NCBI GenBank assembly: GCA_024641365.1
Contig: JAHEDF010000033.1
Location: 1 to 15,602 of the forward strand
Length of the DNA stretch: 15,602 nt
From: Planctomycetota bacterium
GTDB lineage: Bacteria > Planctomycetota > UBA11346
Direction: 5' to 3'
Shown: piece after piece, positions 1-7,087 of the stretch
Position numbering within the stretch: the stretch's first letter is position 1
Layout: each line of letters opens with the position of its first letter
Notes under the pieces: model-generated
Seen by the model: the letters and a program-made list of their open reading frames with translations, nothing else
Database searches by the model: none
Told to the model about the DNA's origin: nothing
Program-made: the position numbers and the translations under genes

Positions 1-2830
1 GTAACCAGTGACTGCTCTTAATCCCTGTCAATTTAATGCCATAAACTTGTGGACGAGCCGCTAATAATGCAATCGGCACTGAGGCGGGTCGATTATGAGC
101 ACCTTTTTTATTCATGCCATTTACTGGAATTTGTACGAGGTCCAATTCATCAGGATCATCACGTAATTCACGATAATAACGAATACGAATTGGATAACGT
201 TTGGTGCCTTCCACCGACCAGGCAATTGGCATGCCACCAACTGCTGACTCAACAGTTTGCATAACGCCCTCAGTCGTAATGCCATAACGAGCCATACGTT
301 CCGGATCTAATCGTAATTCCGCGTATGGTTTCGTTCCCTCCCGCTGCATTTGCACGTCGGCAGCGCCAGGCACAACACGAATAATCGGTTCAATTTTTTC
401 AGCTAATTTTTCCATTTCTTCATGATCATCACCAATTAATTGTAACGCCAAAGGTGAACGAATGCCGGTCGATAACATTACCACCCGTGTTTCAATGGGC
501 TGTAACCAACTGGGAGCGACACCGGGAATATCAGTTTGCGCTGCCAATAATTGCCGAACTTCATGAAGTGTTCGAGGACGATGCGTTACCGAACCATCTA
601 GATTTATCATTTCATGAATCGGCCATGCCTCATACGGCTTTAATTGTACAATGGTTTCTATCATTCCGAGTGGAGCCGGATCTAATGCTGATTCTGCACG
701 CCCCAATTTCCCCATGACATATTCTATTTCTTCAATTTCAGCGATAGCCGTATTTTGCGTTTTCATGACGCGCAACGTTTCGCTAATACCAGCAGCTGGT
801 GTCAATGACGGCATAAATAACAATGAGCCTTCATCGAGTGGTGGCATAAAACTGGAATCAATGCCGGGTACCAATTTTTGCATTGCATTATCTAAACGCG
901 TAGCACGGAAATCACCGCCTACAGCTGCAACGGCACTAGCAAGTGGTTGCGTGACTGTTTTCCAGCCAAATCCGATGATCCAGCCACTGCAAGCAATAAT
1001 TATCAGCGTGAAAGTAAATACTATTTTATGACGTAATATGCGAGTTAATGCCCAATCGTAAGCGACAGCAATACCATGAGCGATCGCATTGTCATCTGGA
1101 TGCACTAACCGCTCACGACCTAATCGCCACACCAACAAACCTGCTAACAATCCAATGACTGGTCCGGCGATCCACCCTGGGATAGTAATTAACCAGCGAT
1201 TATAGTCTTGTGGAATTTGTATGCCGGTCAAAAGAATCCAGGTACCACATAATCCGCCAACAAGACCTGCTAACACTAACATAATCGACCGTCGTGCCTG
1301 CCACGGCGGCAGTAAAAAACGACCCAATATCGGTACTAACAACACACCGAATAAAACCGCCGCACTAATGGCTAATGTTTTTGAAATGGCTAACGGTACA
1401 AATAAACGACCAGCTTGATCAGTTAATAAAAAGATTGGCAAGAATCCAACAACTGTAGTCGCAGCAGCAGTCAATAAAGGTCGCGTTACCTCTTTTGCTC
1501 CAGCAATCACCGCCCGTTGGACATCTTCATCCCAGGGTGACCAACTGCCTGAGTTTTTTCCTTCGTTACGCAAACGCTGTAATTCGCATAAATGCTGCGT
1601 TATATTTTCACACATGACAATGCCAAAATCGACCATGACACCAATGGCGATAGCGATGCCAGCCAAGGTCATGAGATTGGCGCCCACATTTATCATATAC
1701 ATGGCAAAAAATGTGGTAATTACCCCAAACGGTAAAACGACTGCAACGACTACGCTGGCACGCGCATGTAATAGAAAAATTATCACCACCAAAAAGGCTA
1801 TGATACTTTCCTCCCATAAAGTATGTACCAAAGTGGCCTGTGTTTCATGAATTAATCGCGAGCGATCATAAAATGGAATGACGGTAAGGTTTTCTCTTTC
1901 TAAAGCAGGTCGTAATTCAATTAATTTATTTTTTACTCGGTTAATAACCCCCGCAGGATCTTCATGCACTCGCATCGCTATAACCGCACCGACGTGTTCC
2001 TGGTCAGCATCGGCTAATATGCCTTGCCGAATCGCTCCACCTACCGTCACGTTGGCAATATCTTTGAGGCGTAATCCTGCTGATGGGCCATGACTATCAC
2101 CGCCACGAATAATAATATTTTCAACTTCTTTAATTGAGCGAACAAAGCCCACACCACGCAACATCGTTTCAATACTCGATTGTTCGACCGTCATTAAACC
2201 CACGTCACGACCTACATTTTTTACCGCCATCATTAACATATCGAGCGATACGCCCACTTCTTCTAATCGCGTCGGATCAACATCAATTTGATATTCTCGA
2301 ACAGCACCGCCCATCGGGGCAACTTCAGATACACCTGAAACACTGGCCAATGATGGAATAATAATGTGATCTAAAACATCACGTTTCTTTTCGATATCAC
2401 GGCGACCTTGAATCGTAAACGCAAATATTTGGCCCATGGCAGTCGCATCAGGACCGAGGCGTGGGGCAACACCATTTGGCAATAATGCCTGAGTCTGTGA
2501 AAGGCGCTCTAAAACGCGCGTTCGACAATCATAGAGATCTCGACGTTCATCAAAAATGACATAGATATAACTACTGCCGGTCAGTGATAAACCGCGAACG
2601 TTTTGTACACCTGGCAAGCCTTGGAGTTCGCGCGCTAAAACGGCCGTCACTTGAATATCTACATCTTCAGGACTTTTTCCGCTCCATTCGCTCCACACAA
2701 CGACTTGATTGTCTGATAAATCTGGAATCGCATCCACAGGCAAACGCATCCATGACCATGCTCCCGCACACGCCAATGCGATAACAGCGGCGAGAACAAT
2801 GACTGGATTACGAATCGACCACGCAATCAT
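1..2830 (-). CDS. cusA: CusA-like heavy-metal RND efflux pump, Cu(I)/Ag(I) type (partial, C-terminus off the left edge)
   Basis: This is the inner-membrane proton-driven pump of a tripartite metal efflux system. The frame is open for 943 codons from the ATG at 2828-2830 to the window edge; upstream a TAG (2837-2839) closes the frame. It starts with a hydrophobic helix, then a porter region. The TM4 motif GVMVDFGIVMCEN places the proton-relay aspartate at D401 (D405 in E. coli CusA). MPPLDEGSLLFMP begins at M662. The three methionines that carry Cu(I)/Ag(I) in E. coli CusA (M573, M623, M672) are all kept, in LLFMP (M673), LGMIET (M723) and VVMLSTG (M785); this is my reading by motif alignment from memory. 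Between TM6 and TM7 there are two extra hydrophobic stretches (about 516-538 and 547-570), which explain a net gain of about 100 residues over CusA; the full protein should be about 1150 residues. It lies 55 bases after the adaptor gene and is the last visible gene of the operon. The Shine-Dalgarno is weak. Family assignment is certain; substrate is likely Cu/Ag. Confidence 0.95.
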   Translation of the reverse strand, partial: MIAWSIRNPVIVLAAVIALACAGAWSWMRLPVDAIPDLSDNQVVVWSEWSGKSPEDVDIQVTAVLARELQGLPGVQNVRGLSLTGSSYIYVIFDERRDLYDCRTRVLERLSQTQALLPNGVAPRLGPDATAMGQIFAFTIQGRRDIEKKRDVLDHIIIPSLASVSGVSEVAPMGGAVREYQIDVDPTRLEEVGVSLDMLMMAVKNVGRDVGLMTVEQSSIETMLRGVGFVRSIKEVENIIIRGGDSHGPSAGLRLKDIANVTVGGAIRQGILADADQEHVGAVIAMRVHEDPAGVINRVKNKLIELRPALERENLTVIPFYDRSRLIHETQATLVHTLWEESIIAFLVVIIFLLHARASVVVAVVLPFGVITTFFAMYMINVGANLMTLAGIAIAIGVMVDFGIVMCENITQHLCELQRLRNEGKNSGSWSPWDEDVQRAVIAGAKEVTRPLLTAAATTVVGFLPIFLLTDQAGRLFVPLAISKTLAISAAVLFGVLLVPILGRFLLPPWQARRSIMLVLAGLVGGLCGTWILLTGIQIPQDYNRWLITIPGWIAGPVIGLLAGLLVWRLGRERLVHPDDNAIAHGIAVAYDWALTRILRHKIVFTFTLIIIACSGWIIGFGWKTVTQPLASAVAAVGGDFRATRLDNAMQKLVPGIDSSFMPPLDEGSLLFMPSLTPAAGISETLRVMKTQNTAIAEIEEIEYVMGKLGRAESALDPAPLGMIETIVQLKPYEAWPIHEMINLDGSVTHRPRTLHEVRQLLAAQTDIPGVAPSWLQPIETRVVMLSTGIRSPLALQLIGDDHEEMEKLAEKIEPIIRVVPGAADVQMQREGTKPYAELRLDPERMARYGITTEGVMQTVESAVGGMPIAWSVEGTKRYPIRIRYYRELRDDPDELDLVQIPVNGMNKKGAHNRPASVPIALLAARPQVYGIKLTGIKSSHWL

Positions 2831-2885
2831 AATGGACTAATCATTAAAATAATTTTGGGTTAAATAAAATAGGCTACGTTGTAAT

Positions 2886-4181
2886 TTAATGCACATGCCC
2901 TGATCCCGTTTGCGTAGCCCCAGTTGGGTAGAGCAACGATGGCGTACCTGCTAATTGGGCTTGCGAATCAATTAAAAATGCGCCACGTGTTGCGACCTTA
3001 TCACCTTCTGACAAACCGCCGCGCACCACGTACATGTCATTTCCATAGGCATCTTCAATGCGAGGGCCCAACCATAAAGAAACAGGGGTAAATTTTTGTT
3101 TCCCCTTTGTGAGTGGGCCGTCAAGTTTCCAGGCGATATGGCGAACGCCTGTCGACAGGATAGCAGTTTTGGGAATTAATAGTTCTCCCATTTCCATTGC
3201 TTTTTTGCTACTATTTGGTGCGCTCCACTGTCCTTGTAAACGAGCTGTAATTAAAGCGCCCGGACGCATGAAATCGGCGCTTCCTGTTATATAAATACGT
3301 ACTTCAACCGTGCGCGTTTCAGGATCAATTTCACGCGCTAATCGATCCACCTGCGCTTTGATATTTTGTATTTTACCATGTTCTTCACTATACAGCTCAA
3401 CGGTTTGCCCTTCTTTAATAAATGCGGCTCGTGTTTCTGGGATATGAACAATCATGGTGTACAATTGCGGATTAACTAAACGAATGAGTGGTTCATCTGC
3501 TTTAATTTCGCGACCCACAAGTAAATCTTCATCAATTTGGTCAAAATGCTCTAACCACACTTGTCCACCCACGGGAGTCGTTATGGTGACCGTATCTATA
3601 GGTTGACCACCAGCGATAATTTTATCCGCCACTTCTGTTAGATTCCATCGCACAAAACGATCTCGAATTGCTGCAATTAATTTAGTGTCTTTTAATTGTA
3701 CGGCCGTTTGCAATTCCCCTTGCGCAGCAAATGCTTCCGGGCTATATAAATCAACAACTGGCTCGTTGGGTAAAACCGTCGTGCAACATCCAAATGTCGC
3801 GTCATGGCGTTTAACAATACGACCACTGACACGCGCTATAACGACTTCCGTATAACGGTGATCGTAAGCCACAACACCAGTCGCTTGTACTGCTACGGTC
3901 GCTGACCCCTTGGTAATTGTTGCCACTTCGACACCCATACGATTCATTTGTTCTCGTGAAATTTCGCCTGCTTTCACCAATTCCATTTTCATGCCACATA
4001 CCGGACAAGGACCAGGACGCACACCAATGAAATCCATCATTGGACAGGCATAACGATCGCCTGTAGGATTAGCGGCTTCCTGAGCATGTGGATTCATGAC
4101 AAATAACCACGACGATGGTGTCACCACCAGCAATGCTGTACCGACAATAATACCAATTCCTAAGGAGAGTGCTGGGTGCAT
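2886..4181 (-). CDS. cusB: CusB-like periplasmic adaptor (membrane fusion protein) with N-terminal heavy-metal-binding domain
   Basis: This is the adaptor linking the RND pump to the outer-membrane factor. It has 431 residues, about the family length. Residues 5-29 form an N-terminal membrane anchor or signal. Residues 44-66 are a heavy-metal-binding domain of the YTCPMHP...CPxCGM type, read here as CPMM (C46, M48, M49) and CPVCGMKM (C59, C62, M64, M66); the usual histidine after CPM is a methionine. Barrel-sandwich, alpha-hairpin and beta-barrel regions follow, with typical adaptor strings such as VVDLYSPE, ITTPVGGQV, LIRLVNPQLY and DPETRTVEVRI. A Cys-Cys pair (C132-C133) lies in the lipoyl-like segment and is not something I expect there. 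The C-terminus ends in GHVH. A good Shine-Dalgarno (AAAGGAAA) precedes the ATG. The gene sits 47 bases after the YHS-like gene and 55 before the pump, so they are co-transcribed. By analogy with CusB, the N-terminal domain probably passes Cu(I) to the pump. Confidence 0.93.
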   Translation of the reverse strand: MHPALSLGIGIIVGTALLVVTPSSWLFVMNPHAQEAANPTGDRYACPMMDFIGVRPGPCPVCGMKMELVKAGEISREQMNRMGVEVATITKGSATVAVQATGVVAYDHRYTEVVIARVSGRIVKRHDATFGCCTTVLPNEPVVDLYSPEAFAAQGELQTAVQLKDTKLIAAIRDRFVRWNLTEVADKIIAGGQPIDTVTITTPVGGQVWLEHFDQIDEDLLVGREIKADEPLIRLVNPQLYTMIVHIPETRAAFIKEGQTVELYSEEHGKIQNIKAQVDRLAREIDPETRTVEVRIYITGSADFMRPGALITARLQGQWSAPNSSKKAMEMGELLIPKTAILSTGVRHIAWKLDGPLTKGKQKFTPVSLWLGPRIEDAYGNDMYVVRGGLSEGDKVATRGAFLIDSQAQLAGTPSLLYPTGATQTGSGHVH

Positions 4182-4228
4182 GCTGTTTCCTTTTTTGCTG
4201 TGTCGCTGCTATTAGCTCAATAATTTAT

Positions 4229-4582
4229 TCATTTTGGCGCAACTTCATTACGCAAAAAATATGGGCCGTATTTATCCGGCTCTTTGGTGAATTTCGGTGG
4301 GCATTTGAAGCAACCAAAGCCAATGACTTTACCTTCATACGTGCTAAAGGGTACGCTACCATCAACGTCCATCCCACAAATTCCGCATATGGTGTTAACT
4401 GCTTTTTGCGCTTCATTGTGCGACGTATGTGCAGCATGTTCATCGTGCACGATATGCGTAGTGTTTTCTGAAGCACTTGGAGCGGCTTTGTGATCATACG
4501 GTTTATATAATGCACTACGCACAATAAGTGTAATGAGTGCCCCGACAAAAATACCAGCGACAATTAATAATATATCACGCAT
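4229..4582 (-). CDS. Membrane-anchored His/Cys-rich YHS-like metal-binding protein
   Basis: A 117-residue protein with three parts. Residues 3-22 form one N-terminal helix, so the rest most likely faces the periplasm. A linker (about 30-60) carries H43, H46, H49, H52 and H55, five histidines spaced exactly three apart, with H31 nearby. The C-terminal domain (64-112) has ICGICGMDVDG with C66 and C69, then GFGCFKCPPKF with C91 and C94, followed by KEPDKYG; this is the two-pair cysteine layout of YHS/TRASH-type metal-binding domains. The gene begins two bases after the stop of the outer-membrane factor gene, and its Shine-Dalgarno (AGGGAG) lies inside that gene's last codons, so translation is probably coupled. 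The operon position suggests a copper/silver carrier or buffer feeding the pump; that role is inferred. It could instead be an assembly factor. Overlapping open frames on the same strand look like shadows. Confidence 0.88.
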   Translation of the reverse strand: MRDILLIVAGIFVGALITLIVRSALYKPYDHKAAPSASENTTHIVHDEHAAHTSHNEAQKAVNTICGICGMDVDGSVPFSTYEGKVIGFGCFKCPPKFTKEPDKYGPYFLRNEVAPK

Positions 4583-4584
4583 AA

Positions 4585-5844
4585 TTATGGCTCCCTTTTT
4601 TTAGACGACTTATCGATATCCGTCGTCGGAATATTCACGTAGGGCCACAATGTCGCACGCGCTTGTTGTGCAGATACTGTCGCATCAATGAGATCAATGC
4701 GTAAATCTGAAAGACGATCTATAATATCCAATAATATAGTAATTGGTTGTTGTGCACTAGCGGTTGCGGTAATTAATGATTCTTGTTCAGCGCTTGCCCG
4801 AGCGGCTAATAATTTCACTAATTCTTCCGCTCGCTCTGCTTGTTTTATCGCACGTTCAGCAATGCCAGCCATGTAGGTCGCTTGTAATCGCGCTGCTATA
4901 ACCTGTTGCTCTGCGGCTCGTATGCGCGCGTACGCCGCTTCGATATCCGCATGGATTGCAGAGCGAGCGACAGGTAAACTAACACTGAGCTGAGCACCAA
5001 TGGTTCGTTCACTTCCCGACATGGTTTCTTCATACATGCCACGAACCCCAATCATCGTCATAGGTCGTCCCATGGCATAAGCAGTATCTAATGATGCCAA
5101 CGCTTGGTCGCGTTCCGCTAATGCCTGTCTTATTTGTGGCGTTGTTGACGTATCAATAATTTGTGGATCAGGAGCAACAAATACCGGTAATGCGTCCGTG
5201 TCTTTTAGTGCCAGCCATGAACGGATATGCGCAGATAAATCAGCGGCTTGTCGTTGCCAATCAGCTATGCGAACAGCCAGTGATTGCGAACGCGTATCCA
5301 ACGCTAGACGATCAAGTGCTGTTGCCGTACCATTCGCCACTCGTGCATCGGTGGAATTACGCAATGCATTAATACGTAATTGCTCTTCTTCTCCAGCAGC
5401 AATACGTGCCTGCAAACCGGTAAGCCCGGCAAGTGCTTGCGCAACATCGCTCGCTAATTGACCGATCATGCGTTCAACAACTGCGTGCTGTTCCGCGCTG
5501 GTTGCCACCGCTAAAGCACGGGACGCATCACGTTCACCCCACCGAGGCAAAGATTGAGCTGCCATTATTTCGTAAATGGGGCGCGTTTCCATGGGCATAC
5601 GCATACGCGCATAACCAACTTGTAATTCAGGGTCGGGTAAACGACCCGCACTGACTTGTGCATGTTCCGCGGCTTCGGCGCGAAACAGCAGCGAACGAAC
5701 GATAGGTGCCTGTCGTAATTGTGTTATAAATTGTAATTGCAGATCATTAGGAGCCGTTGAATTCTTTTTATCAGTCTTTGATTCTTCAACGGCTCCTAAC
5801 GGGAGAACTGCCAATACTAATAGCATACTTACCAATTTAATCAT
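4585..5844 (-). CDS. TolC-family outer-membrane factor of the metal efflux system
   Basis: This is the outer-membrane channel of the tripartite pump, the counterpart of CusC/CzcC. It has 419 residues. A signal peptide (about 1-18, MIKLVSMLLVLAVLPLGA) has no lipobox cysteine, so it differs from the lipidated CusC. The mature part is rich in Ala, Gln and Arg and strongly helical, with two repeats typical of the OEP fold. The N-terminal LPDPELQVGYA segment is characteristic of the CzcC/CusC branch. Directly after it comes MRMPMETRP (M81, M83, M85), a methionine cluster that could contact Cu(I), although this is only inferred. A strong Shine-Dalgarno (AGGGGG) precedes the ATG at 5844. The stop is followed two bases later by the next ATG. 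It lies 64 bases after the small secreted Cys protein. Confidence 0.92.
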   Translation of the reverse strand: MIKLVSMLLVLAVLPLGAVEESKTDKKNSTAPNDLQLQFITQLRQAPIVRSLLFRAEAAEHAQVSAGRLPDPELQVGYARMRMPMETRPIYEIMAAQSLPRWGERDASRALAVATSAEQHAVVERMIGQLASDVAQALAGLTGLQARIAAGEEEQLRINALRNSTDARVANGTATALDRLALDTRSQSLAVRIADWQRQAADLSAHIRSWLALKDTDALPVFVAPDPQIIDTSTTPQIRQALAERDQALASLDTAYAMGRPMTMIGVRGMYEETMSGSERTIGAQLSVSLPVARSAIHADIEAAYARIRAAEQQVIAARLQATYMAGIAERAIKQAERAEELVKLLAARASAEQESLITATASAQQPITILLDIIDRLSDLRIDLIDATVSAQQARATLWPYVNIPTTDIDKSSKKREP

Positions 5845-5908
5845 CGTAACCCCCTGCGGATAAATTACACCACTGCGGTATCCGGCTTTAGATTAAATTA
5901 TGCAAACT

Positions 5909-6196
5909 TTATTTACTTTCTTTATTTTCTTTGCCCTCTAATGCTTTTTTTACTATAGCATCAGGATCTTTGTTAAAATCTTTGATACAACTTTTGCAGC
6001 AAAATTTTACTTCTTGTCCTTTATGTACGACAACCACTGGCTTGCCCATCGATCCTAATTCTTCGCCAGAGATAATGCAGGTTTTCAGTGGATAGGGTTT
6101 AACATCCTTTTTTTCGCCTTCTTTATCATCAGCAAAAGTTGATCCAGTAACTGACAAACACACACATGACATAAGGACGGGTAGTAATAAACGCAT
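5909..6196 (-). CDS. Small secreted TRASH/YHS-like metal-binding protein, first gene of the efflux operon
   Basis: A 95-residue protein with a signal peptide (about 1-22, cut after TFA) and a charged spacer. A compact Cys domain follows: YPLKTCIISGEELG (C40), then VKFCCKSCIKDFNKDPD (C66, C67, C70), ending in a Lys/Glu-rich tail. The C-xxSGE ... FCCxxCxxxFxxDP layout is that of short metal-binding domains related to TRASH/YHS that I recall from Planctomycetota and Verrucomicrobiota, often near RND pumps or copper proteins. A good Shine-Dalgarno (GAGGAG) precedes the start at 6196. As the promoter-proximal gene it should be the most strongly made, as fits a periplasmic metal scavenger or chaperone that takes the place of CusF. 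The role is inferred from sequence and position; no structure or metal preference can be read directly. Confidence 0.87.
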   Translation of the reverse strand: MRLLLPVLMSCVCLSVTGSTFADDKEGEKKDVKPYPLKTCIISGEELGSMGKPVVVVHKGQEVKFCCKSCIKDFNKDPDAIVKKALEGKENKESK

Positions 6197-6426
6197 AACG
6201 GTAAGCTCCTCAAAGCAATGGATGGTGATATGAGGGATACGTCATCGCCAATGAACTTGTTCCGCTCTCATGTGGAATGCGCTGCAACAACACCTGCAAA
6301 TAGTAGTCAGAAGGCAGAAAATTCACGGTTTCCCTACTTTCATTCTCGCTCTTGCAGTAGGCAACAGAATTGTCCGTTGTGGACATCGTCCAGCTCGTTA
6401 CAGATGCCACCAACAGGAGTCATGCT
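6197..6426. promoter_or_regulatory. Divergent intergenic region between the efflux operon and the lipoprotein gene
   Basis: A 230-base gap that must hold the promoters for both directions. I find no convincing -35/-10 pair on either strand. The clearest structure is at 6371-6391, where TGTCC-GTTGT-GGACA is a perfect inverted repeat of 5-base arms and overlaps a second one, GGAC-ATC-GTCC. It lies about 40 bases before the lipoprotein start and could be an operator. There is no consensus CueR/MerR or CopY site that I can recognise. Open frames crossing this gap look like chance. Confidence 0.35.
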
Positions 6427-6717
6427 ATGCCACTTCGTTCGCTTATCGTCGCAGCTACTATGTCCGTTTTATTTGTTCTTGTTGGCTGCGGCGGCACAGT
6501 TCGCACCGTTTCTTATACCTACACCAAAGCAAATATGTCTCAGCAGGCACTGCTTGATGATGAATCTCGCCTAAAGAATACCCCGGGCGTGCAACAAGTA
6601 ATCCCAAAAATAGACGATAAAAAAACTGGTCGTATTGAAATAATTATTGATCAAGAAAATAAGATGCCTGGTCTACGTTTGCTACAAGACCTTGGTTATC
6701 AACAGGTCGTAAATTAA
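6427..6717 (+). CDS. Small lipoprotein with a cysteine-less HMA-like domain
   Basis: A 96-residue predicted lipoprotein. The start at 6427 is preferred over the upstream in-frame ATG at 6370 because AGGAG (6415-6419) lies at proper spacing and a signal peptide begins there. The signal runs to the lipobox LVGC with the acylated Cys at C21. The mature part (about 28-96) reads as beta-alpha-beta/beta-alpha: RTVSYTYTKANM, a helix, NTPGVQQVIPKID, GRIEIIIDQ, then a helix ending in LQDLGYQQV. That is the pattern of heavy-metal-associated (HMA) domains, where PGVxxV and ...GYxx are typical. The CxxC after the methionine is absent; the segment reads NMSQQALL and no other cysteine remains. It is divergent from the copper operon, so a link to metal handling is plausible but inferred. 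The signal peptide and lipobox are well supported; the HMA resemblance is only pattern-based. Confidence 0.75.
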   Translation: MPLRSLIVAATMSVLFVLVGCGGTVRTVSYTYTKANMSQQALLDDESRLKNTPGVQQVIPKIDDKKTGRIEIIIDQENKMPGLRLLQDLGYQQVVN

Positions 6718-7087
6718 TAATTTAACAACTTATTAATTGCTAATACTTTGTATAAATTCAGAATTGGTCGTTAATGTGGCGGCCCGTTTCATGGGGCACG
6801 TGTCTATTACTCTCACCAGAGCCTGCACATGTGTTATCATCTACACGCTGCAACTCTGAACAGTCATGCTGGTGTTGGAAAAGGGACCGTTTCCAAGTCA
6901 GCCGCATCTGCTACCACGGCCAGTTGGCATATCGCCGCAAGCCACGAGATGATCGAAAAACGCACGTTTTAAGAGAATCCGGTCTGCCTCTACGGAAAAT
7001 GCATACCCTTGGAGCGTTAACTACCGCTGGACGGTTGCGGGGTTCTTTACACGCTGTGCCTCCCCCACAAACAAGGATAAGCACACT
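6718..7087 (+). other. Long non-coding leader/intergenic region before gnd
   Basis: About 370 bases without a convincing gene. The first 50 bases are AT-rich and include TATAAA at 6751-6756, which could be a -10 element, but no good -35 sits at proper distance. Further on, a hairpin of 7-base arms (TTGGAAA 6875-6881, TTTCCAA 6890-6896, 8-base loop) and several short inverted repeats occur. An open frame at 6774-7091 overlaps the gnd start as ATGA, but its composition (rich in Arg, Cys, Trp, Ser, His) and lack of a ribosome site argue against it being real. AAGGA at 7073-7077 is the gnd ribosome site. I recognise no riboswitch class. Confidence 0.4.

Noticed and set aside
49..2784. Plus-strand open frames across the first 2.8 kb
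   Set aside because: All lie antisense to the uninterrupted pump gene, whose motifs are clear throughout.
4225..4563. Alternative minus-strand frame of 112 codons over the YHS-like gene
   Set aside because: It is a shifted frame of the YHS-like gene. The other frame has the membrane anchor, paired cysteines, His repeat and a good ribosome site.
6370..6426. Upstream in-frame start for the lipoprotein (19 extra residues)
   Set aside because: The start at 6427 has AGGAG at correct spacing and begins a proper lipoprotein signal peptide; the extension would bury it.
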